Shown here one piece after another: positions 48,339-59,170 of a stretch of DNA of 64,000 nucleotides (positions within the stretch are counted from its first letter, which is position 1; each line of letters begins with the position of its first letter). Under the pieces are notes generated by a model, which saw nothing but the letters and a program-made list of their open reading frames with translations, ran no database searches and was not told where the DNA came from. Source of the DNA: Luzula sylvatica (Eukaryota; Streptophyta; Magnoliopsida; Poales; Juncaceae); assembly GCA_946800325.1 (NCBI GenBank), contig OX326961.1:9154655-9218654 (forward strand), in the 5' to 3' direction. The translations under genes were made by a program, and so were the position numbers.

Positions 48339-48576
48339 TTGTTTTAACATGCATATTTTAAATTATTTAATTTTTATCTTACATTTCTTTTTTCAGGCAA
48401 TTGAACAAGCGAGTTAATTTAATGATGCTTACAAAGATAACCAACAATTAATGAAGAAAAGACTATTCTCATCAGGCATGGAGTCAACAGGCCTGAACCA
48501 ACAAAAATTGAATAAGCGACATCAAAACTCACTTCATTGGAAGTATGTAAATATGTATATGTATGTGTATGTGTGA

Positions 48577-48610
<34 letters not shown>

Positions 48611-48775
48611 GTGGGTGTGTGTGTGTGTTTGCTGTATATATAATATTTGTATATTGCAGGGGTGCGCGAGGACTCGTGGGGTCCGGCCCAAAAAAAGACC
48701 GGGCCCACGGGGAGAAAATGTCCGGCCTGAAGAGGGGTTGGGCCCGTGGATGGAAGGGGTCCGGCCACAATCTAC
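48577..48775. repeat. (TG)n joined to GC-rich GGTCCGGCCC repeat
   Basis: (TG)n (48577-48628) is followed within 30 bp by GGGTCCGGCCC, ACCGGGCCCACGGGG, TGTCCGGCCTG, TTGGGCCCGTGG and GGGTCCGGCCAC. Read on the minus strand, the order (GC-rich GGGCCGGACC block, then CA repeat) and unit sequence match 13560-13665. So this is a second, shorter copy of the same composite in inverted orientation. Confidence 0.85.
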
Positions 48776-50199
48776 ATAATCTCACTAAAGAAGGATTGTT
48801 TCCTGCTATTCTGCCATAATCTCACTAAAGAACTTTCCATTCTCTGGCTTTCATGCCATTTGAGATTCTTTTTTTATAAATTCTCCATACTTATTACCAA
48901 TTCAATCTGTCCAACAATATACATATCTTTCTATACACATAATCCATGATTTATTTAAATTTAGTAATCTAATTTTTTCATGATTTCTTTCTTTACATAT
49001 ATGCAGTAAGACTACACAGATCTGCAAAATTATCATCAACAATAAATTTCCATATATTCAAATAATTATTCCAGTAAGAAAAAGAATTGATTCCCCTCTT
49101 AAAAAAAGAAAAGAAAGAGTTGACAGCACCATGTTCTTTTGAAAGGAGTAAAGTATATTTCGAATTAATTATTCAAAGCAATACAATTTGACTAATTCAT
49201 CACCAATTTCTTATCTTTTCTCTGATATTTGAATTTTCTTTTGCACGGGTTATTTTATTGCCGAAGTATTATTATTATTTGTATAGTTTTTCAATCAACG
49301 AGTTCAATGTTTGAATAATTTATTGCTACATGTCATTCACTGTTTTTCAAAGTGACTTGTAATTCTTTTGCATTTGGAGAAACTTTTCTTTTTGAAGAAA
49401 CAAGATTTTTTGGTACATTTGTCGAATGATGTTATGGTGAGCATGTCAAATAATATGGTGCATGTAAGGATGTATTAAAATGAGTTTTTTTTTTATGTGC
49501 ATTGTTAATCAATTTTTTTTATTATGTTTTTATGTAGTTTATTAAGCGAAAAAATATTAAAATTGTTGATTTATATATAGTACCAAAAAAAGACCTTTTC
49601 ACTTTTTTGCCGAGAGCCTTTAAAGATGTTGAGCCGCCCCTGACTGTAAATTATTAATTTAGATGGTTGTTACATTAATTATATGTCCCGTGTTAATTGT
49701 GATGGTATTTGAATTTGGTTCATATACAGCGTTCAAGTAACTAAATATGAGTTAAATAATAATCATTAAAAGTCACTAAAATATTAACTTGGATCAATAA
49801 AACTTTCACCGATCCACAATATTTTTCGTCTGAAAAACTTGTGGAGGATATAATTAATACGAATCTAGGAATGAGCATACATAAAAAAATTTAATAATCA
49901 TTTTGACATAAATAAATATATAAATCTTCAAAATGTTAGAAGAATTAATAAAAACTATAATAAAATTCTACTCTCCGATATATGAATTTATAAATTTGAA
50001 CCAGTTAATTTGGAGTTAAATCGATGGATATATGCAAATTTTAAAATCAATCTTATTAAGAAAATAATGTGTTATCATGATACAAAGTAACCTAGAAATT
50101 GTGAGCCTGAAACCAGACCCGTTAAAGAACCCGAATCCTTTATTTCTTAACTGCGCCGGACCCATTAAGAAAAATAAACCCGACCCGTAGACATCCCCT
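48776..50199. other. AT-rich intergenic DNA with a hAT-like right end
   Basis: ATAATCTCACTAAAGAA is duplicated at about 48775 and 48817. GAGCCGCCCCTG at 49631-49642 is the inverse of CAGGGGCGGCTC, a common plant hAT terminus. No left end is visible, so it is a remnant. Confidence 0.4.
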
Positions 50200-50720
50200 T
50201 TCTCTCCGTTACGTCTCTTCACGATGAGGATTGCGAGAAGGCTTCTTCTGGATCGTGATTCGTGAGCGCCATGGAAATGGTGAGAGATACACGAGCTCGT
50301 GACTGCTCGTCTTCTTATCCCGGATCACTGCCACCTAGTCTTCCTCTCATCCTACTCTTCTCCCTCTCTCGCCAGTTTGCTAAAACACAAACGACCACCT
50401 CGGAATCAACCTCGACAATCCCTCTTCTCCCGCTGGATGCACCCTCACTGCTTGGAAGGGAAGGAGTTTCCATGGCAGATGGAAGCCAACCTCCACCACC
50501 TTGGCAGAAGACCCGAATCACTTTCAAGTTGCTCGCAAGCAACGGAGCAGCACGCTGCGACAACTACGACTTCTACAAACCTCTCCTATCGATCTGTACC
50601 AGATTCATGGTGTCCCGAGAGGCCGGTATGCTTTCTCGCACCATCGAAGGGTCATTCGGACCATGAAGATGTCGTGAAGAAGCTCCACTATTCAATTTCG
50701 CCTCTTACCTTCTGAAAATC
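50200..50720 (+). other. Unidentified GC-rich gene-like island
   Basis: Two overlapping plus frames exist: 50262-50666 (134 residues, MSAMEMVRDTRARDCSSSYP...) and 50299-50715 (138 residues). The minus frame 50315-50563 is also open. A CT-rich leader (50190-50220) precedes the first ATG. The frames are Ser/Pro/Leu-rich with no motif I recognise. On both sides the DNA becomes low-complexity AT, so an isolated captured exon or old processed gene fragment is possible. Confidence 0.3.
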
Positions 50721-51830
50721 ACCAATATTTTGATACGATTTTAATACGAATTTTAATACGATGATATGAGTATGATACCATATGATTTTGAATTATGATA
50801 CAATTTGATATGATTTTAATACGATTTTGATACGATTTTTAATATGATATAATATAATATAAACATGATATGATATGATATAATATTATATGATACGGTA
50901 TGATATACGATTTTTAATACGATATGAGATGATATGAGATGATGTGATATAATTTAGATATAAATATGATTATGATATGATTTGAATATGACATGATACT
51001 AGTTTAAATAGAAATATGAAGAACAATAATATGATTTTTTTTTTTAATGGTACCTATCAAGCGGTCGTTTGTCGTATGTGGTACAAAAGTGTTATTACAA
51101 AAATAAAAAAATAAAAATACATTTGGCTACTACAAATAAAAAATAATATTTGAGATCTTTACAATGCTAACAATGCCATAACCATAACAACGTCGTTTCC
51201 ATTTCTTTCATTGCATTTTGCGTCGTCGTCTTTGATTTGCCTTGAAAAATTCCTCTATTTTGCTCTAGCCAGATTGTTCATGTGGTTGCAATGAAAATAG
51301 TGTCTCATGTTTTTCTTTGGTTCTTGTCGAGATTGATCATATTATTGCTCCAAAATTTTATTTTAATAGATTTTTATTTTGGTTTGGAGTCATCAAGTCG
51401 TTAGTATGAATATAATAAGAATTTGAATATGATTATGAATATGAATATAATATGATGTGATTTTGAAATGATTATGATATGTATATGATTTTAAAAAGAT
51501 AAGAGAAAATATGACGATATAAATAAAAGTAAGAATGATAATTTGAATATGAATATGAATACGACTAAGAATATGAATATGTATACATAAATTTTATGAA
51601 TAACGTGATAAGAAAACTTGTACAAATTTTAAAATTAAATATCATGATATAAATTTATAAGAATATGACTTTAATAATATTATGATATGATGTGAACTTA
51701 TAAGAATATGATATGATGCGGTTTTGTATATAATTATAATTATAATATGATATGATTTTATTACGGTACGAAATTATATGATTTTAAGAACATTTAAAAT
51801 AAAGACATGAATAAAAAGAAATAAATTATG
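50721..51830. repeat. Low-complexity GATATGATA/GATTTTAATAC tracts
   Basis: 50730-51010 and 51400-51790 consist largely of ATACGATTTTAATACGA and GATATGATATGA variants. The part between (51030-51390) is ordinary AT-rich DNA. No gene. Confidence 0.75.
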
Positions 51831-52650
51831 AAATGAGAACGAATTGGAAATTTAAAGTACACATTATTTTAGTCAAAGAGGCTAGTACATCATTTAAGGT
51901 AAACTTAGCGGACTAGCCTCTGAGCCATCTCACTTAGCCATTCATATGGCTCTCTCTCGCTATGTTGCTTTTGCATGTGGTTCCATTGGAGTTTACGAGA
52001 CATCTGTGAGACGTTCATTGAGGAGCTTCTAGTTAGTGACATTTTATTTTGTAAATTTTATAAGGTTACTTTATATGGGGTTATATATTCATCCCCCGAA
52101 CTCCAAAATGTAGTCTTGATGAGGTGGCAAAAATGGGTTAGATGAGTTGATTAATATTATTAATTGACTCGATTAGCGATTTGATTGATCGTTTAATTGA
52201 ATTGAACATCAAAATAAAAACATATGTTGACGATATTTATTGTTACGGTCTACGAATTGAACATGAAAATATCTTTAACTTTTCTCTAAGGGGCCGTTTG
52301 GCAAGCGGAATTAGTAGAATGGAATTGGATTACAAGGTGGAGCAATATTTTTTCTGGAATTAGTAATTCCACAGTTTGTTTGGATGTCTAAATTATAAAA
52401 TGCTGGAAAGTATAATTCTTTGTTTGGTTGTATAAAAAATTCTGGAATTAGGTTATTGAAAAGGTAAAAATTATATTAAGAATATATTGTTTGTGTGTTT
52501 AATAATAATATTAAATGTACTATTGAGTAATTATTATAATATATGTGAGAAAATAGAATTATATAATAATCAAGTGATTAAGAAATCTGTTTTTGTTTTA
52601 AATAATAAAGTAGTCTCTATGTCCTACTTCTATTTTTATATTAAATAAAA
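51831..52650. other. Intergenic DNA with MITE pieces
   Basis: 52084-52200 is a half-copy of the foldback element at 7594-7863 (CGAACTCCAAAATGTAGTCT, TTGATGAGGTGGCAAAAATG). GGGGCCGTTTGGCAAGCGGA at about 52290 looks like the terminus of a PIF/Harbinger- or hAT-type MITE, but no opposite end was found. Confidence 0.45.
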
Positions 52651-52667
52651 ATATCATTGTAAAACTC

Positions 52668-52698
<31 letters not shown>

Positions 52699-52713
52699 TA
52701 TATATCATTGTAA
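52651..52713 (+). mobile_element. Tiny poly(A) retro-insertion with 12-bp target duplication
   Basis: ATATCATTGTAA lies at 52651-52662 and 52702-52713. Between is AACTC, about 28 A and a short TATATAT run (52663-52701). The ACTCAAAAA junction equals the 3' end of the SINE at 22303-22520 (TTTACTCAAAAA), so this may be an extremely 5'-truncated copy of that SINE. Confidence 0.65.
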
Positions 52714-53186
52714 GTGTCATTCAAGTTAACATTCGTTTAATGATCATGAAAAAACTAAAAATATATGTTAACAATGTTATATTGTATGATCTAGAAATTG
52801 AACATCTTTTTCCGTATAAAATTTATCATTACAAATGTTTTCCAAATTACCATTTTAACTCTTTCAAGTGTTAGGCTTTTGATTTGTTGGGCTGGACATT
52901 TTTTTATTGCCGTAAGTCACTATTAAATTGAGTACATTAAACTTTAATAAGTATTAAGTATATTAAGTATTAGGATAATATAACCTCATGAGATTGTTTA
53001 AAAGCAATTGCAAGATAATTATTTGTTGAGTATGAGATCTATATAAACTCATAATCAAACTGCTAATGAAATGAATGTGATATGCCTTTGTTGAGAATGT
53101 CCAAAGACGAGTGAAAATAAAGTTGCGAGTTTAATTATTGAAAAGTTATATTAACTTAGATGAGATTTTGGAAAATATGTACTTAA
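52714..53186. other. AT-rich intergenic DNA
   Basis: No recognised feature. Confidence 0.45.
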
Positions 53187-53213
53187 CTAGGATAATACCG
53201 CGCTGTGCTGCGG
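53187..53213 (-). mobile_element. Helitron 3' terminus, minus orientation
   Basis: On the minus strand the sequence reads CCGCAGCACAGCGCGG, then TATTATC and CTAG followed by T. A short GC hairpin about 8 nt before CTAG/T is the Helitron 3' end. The body would extend rightward, but I could not find its 5' TC end. Confidence 0.6.
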
Positions 53214-56200
53214 AAATATAATTTGCATTAAATATTTATAAATTATAAGTAACACAAATTATAATTATAACTCCTATAAATGGATATATTTTTTTTAATG
53301 TGGCCTGTCATAAGTTCTTGTAAAATCACAATATCTTACAAAAATCATACCCAAACAATCATCAATTTCTCATATGTTGTTTTACATAATTTTCAGCTTC
53401 TTGGGTGAAGTAAGTTCGTGTCAAAAATTTGAGATTTTTTTGGAAATGATAACTTTGAAGAATCTCGGAGCATATGAGACGGATAAAAAATAAGACACTG
53501 CATATTAAAAGATATTGAATCATACCGTCACAATTTTATATTATTTCCATCTACAAAACAATCATATAAATATAGTAATTATTGAACAATATAAAAAAGA
53601 ATTATGAAACTATTTATAGACCACATTAATTTATTAGATTTTTAGAATCTATTGTTCAATACTTTTAAAGCGCATGGGAGATTTTCCTCTCGCAAACCAA
53701 GCCATCAATATTTCACAATCACCCACTTGGCAATCAACATGTATTATGAAAATGATAACAAAAATAGTGATCAACAACACTCTGAAATTATTTGACTTTT
53801 AGAAACAATTGTTCGATACTTTTAATTAACACGCTTGGTCCGCTTGTCGTCATGTAGTGCTTCGGAGTCGATAGCGAAATCTAAGTGTGTCCCAAATCAC
53901 CTAAAATAGGATGATTTTCCAGGAAGTCCCTGAGTTTTCCGAAATTTTTATAGAGAGGAAACCTATGATGCCGAATTTGTGTGGACTTTGGAAGTAGAAT
54001 TCACTTACTGAAATTAAATAAACAAATCATATGTTCAGTGATAAATATAAGAATAATTTTTCTAAAAATAATTTGTCCGTTACTTCCCTATAAATATGGT
54101 TCGTCCATATGTATTTTTATCAATAAAAAAGAATTACATAACAAACATTGATCTTGCAACTTTTCGATTTGGACCCTCATATCTTCACTTTTACACATGC
54201 ACCTCCTCAAAATTTTCTCTTAGCATTGTTCTTTTAGTCCCATTCCTAACATATATCACTTGAAATTTTCAAATTTTCAATTTAGGACGGAAGTTTCTCA
54301 ATTCAAATATCCCTCTCAAATTCACATTTAAAATAAGATCTCAAATTACATATTCAACCATAACATATGCGCTAATCCTGACATATCAAATTACATATCC
54401 AAACACAACTTTAAATCATAATAATAATCCGCACACAAGTAAGCCCCATATATCCTAATAAAGCCACCTCAGTATGCTGAGTAAATGCAAACAAAGGTCG
54501 AGATTAGTATGGACCCAATTGCTAAATGTTCTTATTTTCTTAGAAAGCATGATCATGAAGCGAACTCTATTTTTCTTATTTTTGAGTAATCAAAATCTAA
54601 TTTTTCTAATGCCTAACACTTCAAGTCCACTGTTGCAAACACAACTCATCCCTAAAAATAATCAAAAAACTTGTTTTAATTTCTACGAAGAATTCGAATT
54701 TACCTCACAAAGTACTTTTTAATTCGTCGTGTTTTCATCCAAAGACTTCCCTATATGCATTATATATTATTGTTGTGCCTTCCCCTCTTATGATAGAGCT
54801 TGATTTGTGCGAAATAATTCAGATAAATGCTTAATCCTTGAAAAAGTATGAATCGCACGGATTTGAATTTAAAAAAGCACTGACCCAGAATCATTATCAA
54901 TCATGTTGAGCCTTCCCGGTGAAGAGACATAGACGTTGTTTGGCGCGGCCGCGACACCTATGAAGAGGTGAAGGCATCGGCGGCATTTCTACTTAAGAGT
55001 TTAATATTTTCTTAATAATTTTTTGGGTGGATAGAAAATTGATCAACCGTGTATGTTTTTCTCTTCAATAATGTACATTTCACATGCACTTACTCATTAT
55101 TTTCCTTAAATAATAAAATGGGGATAATATATTTAAATTGTTTAATATTTTTTTATGAGCTCGCAATAACAAATTTTGGGATTACGGAAGATAGAAGCAG
55201 ATTGAAGTACCCTCACGTTACCTACACTACTCATTATATTTTTGCCGATTTAATTTATTTTAGTTACACCATTGGAGTATAAAAGTGGAGGTCCTTTCAT
55301 TCAATTTTAGTGTTCCAAGAAATATACATATTTTATATGGACGTTCATTCATACAATATTGTACAACATAATTACCGTCGTAATTAATTAATATTGAGTG
55401 AATGTGAATAGTGTGTCTTTCACACATCTGGTATGAGGTTTTCTTAACTATAAATACAAATGTTTATCATTACTTCAATTTGCATACAAACAGTTTCTAA
55501 GGAATATCAAAAGGTAAAATTTATTCGAGTTTGTCGATTAACTGTGCATTTATTGTGTTGAATTTTGTGATGGCAAATACTCCTTCAAAAGAAAGTAGTA
55601 ATTATCATGGGGAAGTTACAATATAGCAAATTGATTGATATATAGTAAATGATTGATATTTATCATGAAGAACTTACAATATATTTTAGTTTCTCGAGAA
55701 ATGTTAAATATAGCAAATAATTGCTATCTAATATTCGAGGAAGTTACAATATCATGGGGAAGTAGTAATTATTGTGCTTCAGAAAAGATGAAACAATGTT
55801 ATGTTTTTTTACCTCAAGTTTTTATAACACTAATTAATATATTTTACTCCGGTTTATGTTTGAGAAAGTTAAGGCCCTGAAAATTAATAATTAGTATTTT
55901 AAAATAAGAAAATTAAGTTATGTAGTTACACAATTGACTCCCAAAATCATCACAATATACTTGATAAGGTGACAAAATAAATTGATTATCATTTATAATT
56001 TACTCAATTAAATGTTAATTGACACGTTTAATTAACACACTAATAATTTATAAATATTTTTTTTGGTGAGTTTTGTTTCTATTGCAACCCAAATTATACT
56101 CATATATGGAAGAAAAAAATAATTGGCCCCCAAACTCATTATAATATTCCCGATGAGCTGACAAAGTGAATTGATGATATCTAATAGTTAATATAATTCT
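53214..56200. other. AT-rich intergenic DNA
   Basis: No gene is supported. Short frames at 54474-54722 and 55049-55282 have no motifs. A GC-richer speck at 54915-54985 (GGCGCGGCCGCGACACC) is unexplained. 55930-56200 holds two direct, diverged copies of the CCCAAA-TCAT-TGATGAG-TGACAAA motif of the foldback family at 7594-7863. Confidence 0.45.
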
Positions 56201-56201
56201 A

Positions 56202-56234
56202 CCCCCTCCACCAGGTGCTGACACGTGGAGGGGG
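56202..56234. repeat. Perfect 10-bp hairpin followed by poly(A)
   Basis: CCCCCTCCAC (56202-56211) pairs with GTGGAGGGGG (56225-56234) over a 13-nt loop, then an A-run. It may be the end of an unrecognised element. Confidence 0.6.
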
Positions 56235-56659
56235 AAAAAAAAAATTTAATCCATTTTTTTTTGTTTTACAATTTTGATCCTTTTTTGGTAATTTTTTTCA
56301 CCCAATTTCTTCTCTTTTCGATTTTTGTCCTTTTTTTGCTTTTTATTTTTTTTAATTGCTCATTTCGTACGAATATGTATGAAATTTTGTAAGCTCGAAT
56401 TTATGCGAGCTTGCATAAAAATTTGTCATGTGTCCGTTGTATCCATCTGACATGTTGCGATTCTTTAATGAATCTTTATTAATACATTTATTGATATCAA
56501 ATATATTTGTGAATATGTCATGATTATATTAATCGAGTTTAAAGCACCCGCAAAAATGCTATTTAAACAAATTATATCAGACAATAATATGAGTGATAGA
56601 CTAATTTCATGAATATTTTGCATTTATTGACATCATGATATATGCAAATATGCCATGAT
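56235..56659. other. AT-rich intergenic DNA
   Basis: Possible body of the Helitron whose 3' end follows. No coding signal. Confidence 0.35.
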
Positions 56660-56786
56660 TAGACTAATTTAGTTGAAATGCACGCGCGCTAATTTACACG
56701 CGCGCTAATGCTATTTAAATAAATTATATAAAAAACATGTAATAATAGGTATGTTGTCACGCACAATTGTGCGGGAATAAAGTTAG
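56660..56786 (+). mobile_element. Helitron 3' end, plus orientation, slightly decayed
   Basis: The perfect palindrome CGCACAATTGTGCG (56760-56773) is followed by GGAATAAAG and TTAG/T (CTAG expected). The preceding 100 bp (TTTAAATAAATTATATAAAA, ACATGT, AGGTATG) match the reverse complement of 57104-57200, so both ends belong to one family. Confidence 0.6.
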
Positions 56787-57103
56787 TATGTTATAAGTTA
56801 TAACATGCATCAGATAGGAGTCCATTTTCTCTGTGGTTTTAGTCGAAAGCCTAATGAGAAGCCTTATACGTACGTGGTTCTTTTTCAACCACTTATTAAG
56901 TGGACCTTACCTACTAAAATAAACACTAAACGGAAAGTTTCAAATGGAAGGAAAATGTGAAGCGAACCAAAGGTCCATAAATAGATAATTTTCATGTATA
57001 ACCTTGTACATTTTACTATTATTATTCATAATAAATATTGTATGAAAATGTAAATTATTTATATGTATAAGCATTTACCAAATTAATTTTAGAAATTATA
57101 ATA

Positions 57104-57200
57104 CTAGCAATAACCCGCGCAATAATTGCGCGAGACTTCATACCTTTTTTTTTACATGTTTTTGTATAATTTGTTTAAATAAAAATTTGTGCGGGAACGT
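57104..57200 (-). mobile_element. Helitron 3' end, minus orientation
   Basis: On the minus strand CGCGCAAT-A-ATTGCGCG (57132-57116) is a perfect stem, followed by GGTTATTG and CTAG/T. The body would run rightward. It faces the related plus-strand end at 56786 across about 317 bp. Confidence 0.7.
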
Positions 57201-57242
57201 TTAAACATTATATAATCATGATATGTTTGAAAAATAAGAAAT

Positions 57243-57425
57243 AATTCGGTCGGTTTGGTTTAACCAGTTTCCAAAACACCAAAACTGAACCGAACCGAAC
57301 CGAATAAACCAAACAATATACATTTTTCAACCGAACCGAATCGAATAAATCGAGAAACCGAATCAATTAAATCGTTTCCGACCCGGTTCGATTCGGTTCC
57401 CAAATTAATCGAACCGTTCACCCAC
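57243..57425. repeat. CCGAACCGAA-rich simple repeat
   Basis: Repeated AACCGAACCGAATAAACC / CGGTTCGATTCGG strings, including a Ser/Gly/Phe minus frame at 57260-57451 that is a repeat translation. Confidence 0.65.
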
Positions 57426-57710
57426 CTTAACGTCGATACAATAATTTTCAATAATAAATAATATAGGTCTTTTTATATAATATTTTATTATTTTATGAAC
57501 AATAACATATAAATTAATTATTTCTTAATTGTAGGATATTATATATAAGAAGTAATAGACTTAAATTTGTTTATTGTTGAGAAGAAATATTGTAAAATTA
57601 GAATACATTATTTTGTTGATAAACAATTTATTTTGTATTATATAATTCATAAATTTTTAACTATCAAGGACTTAAATGGACTTAAATAAAAAATAAGATA
57701 TTAATTTAGG
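57426..57710. other. AT-rich intergenic DNA
   Basis: No recognised feature. Confidence 0.45.
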
Positions 57711-57925
57711 AAAGTTCTATCATACACCCTTTTAAAAGGGTATTTTGGGTATTTAGAAGGGTGTATCATACATTTTAGTTTTTATGGATATTTGTTCTTT
57801 CATAGACAAATCAAATTTCCAATTAAGCCTATCATTTATTGATAAATATACTGAAAATTTACCTTAAATACTCATTAATTGATAATTACTCAAAATACCC
57901 TTGAAAATGGGTGTATCATAAGATC
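57711..57925. mobile_element. Diverged copy of the 33283 MITE family
   Basis: TTCTATCATACACCCTTTT, AGGGTATTTTGGG, GGGTGTATCATA, TTTATTGATAAATATA, TTACCTTAAATA and CTTGAAAATGGGTGTAT occur in the same order as in 33283-33543. The right terminus is decayed and no clean target duplication is visible. Confidence 0.75.
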
Positions 57926-57982
57926 GCTATAGATTAAAGATTAATTAAGAATATTTGATTATTAATATATATGGATTAACCG

Positions 57983-58548
57983 TGTTGGGAATTCGCCCGA
58001 CCCCGGGCCCGCGCAGCGGATATGAAGGCCAGGTCCGGTTCCCTAAATCCAAGATCACGCCATGACTTCGAGGGTACGATGCAAAGTAGGATAGACGATT
58101 ACCAGCGTGAAATTGATCACGCACGAAGGGTTGATCGCTCTTCCTTCTTTCTTCGGTCACGTTGGTGACTAGCACGTGCGTCCCATACCGCACGTCTCCC
58201 ACCGTCTTGACACGCCTTGGATTGTTTTCGTGCGTTCCATGCCCGCATGCTTCCACAGCCCGTTACTCGGTTCGCTCGTTTCCGTCTCCGACAGATTTCG
58301 TTCCTCCGAATCGATCACAACCGAAAGAGCCCCAGATGTTGCTCCTCTACGTGTATCCACCTTGACTCGTAAGACGTTGGTCGCGGGTGCAACTGCCTAG
58401 ATGAAGCACCGGCGAACTTGCTCGATCGATTGATTCTCTTCTCCGAAAAAACTATTTTTCTCGGTTCTCTCTCTTTACACCCTTTCACTCAATAGAAATA
58501 TGTCTCTCAATATTTCTAGAATATTCTGAATGAATTCACATCTGGATC

Positions 58549-58591
<43 letters not shown>

Positions 58592-59090
58592 TCCTAGTTA
58601 TATCACATAGGATTAGGATTGGCCAAAAGACATGTATATCCAATATACACTCTTTCACACAAAAAGTTGCATGAATCTGTCCAGTATTCTGTCCATACGA
58701 AATAATTGGTAAATTCCTCTTACAGAAAATCAACCGACACGAAAGTTGTAGATAATCTTATTATCTACACGACCCAATTTGGCCTGTCCCAATTGGAGTT
58801 CGTTTGCAAAGGTTATGGCTGTTTTACTAACTGTATGTCATACTGTTGCACCCTTGCGGTATTTCATAGAAACGACACTGATACTTCGTTCATATGAAAT
58901 ATATTTCTACATGAAGGTTGTAGATAATCTTATTATCTATCTAACCCAATTTGAACCATTCAAATTGAATTTTCCTACTGAAAGATATGACCACGAATGT
59001 ACGCTTACATTCGTTTATCCTTGTGTACACTTTTACGGTTGATCCTGAAACTGTATTTCCTTCAAACCGTTCATTGAGAGAGAGGTAATT
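57983..59090. other. GC-richer segment resembling a retrotransposon LTR
   Basis: Starts TGTTGGGAATTCGCCCGAC and includes CGCGCAGCGG, features I associate with some plant copia LTRs, but no matching CCCAACA end or second copy is seen. A diverged duplication with 171-bp period (GTTGTAGATAATCTTATTAT at about 58744 and 58915) and a (GA)n tract (58553-58588) lie inside. The minus frame 57945-58256 (103 residues, MEACGHGTHENNPRRVK...) is unrecognised. The call is tentative. Confidence 0.3.
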
Positions 59091-59170
59091 AGATATTGTC
59101 TTGGGATTTGTATTAATATTTTGCTGGGAAAATGAGGGAGCATGGTAGAAAGCCTCTTTTCCAAAAGATA

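Noticed and set aside
52290..52309. Complete PIF/Harbinger MITE starting GGGGCCGTTTGG
   Set aside because: No inverse terminus or 3-bp target duplication found downstream, so it is kept only as a possible fragment.
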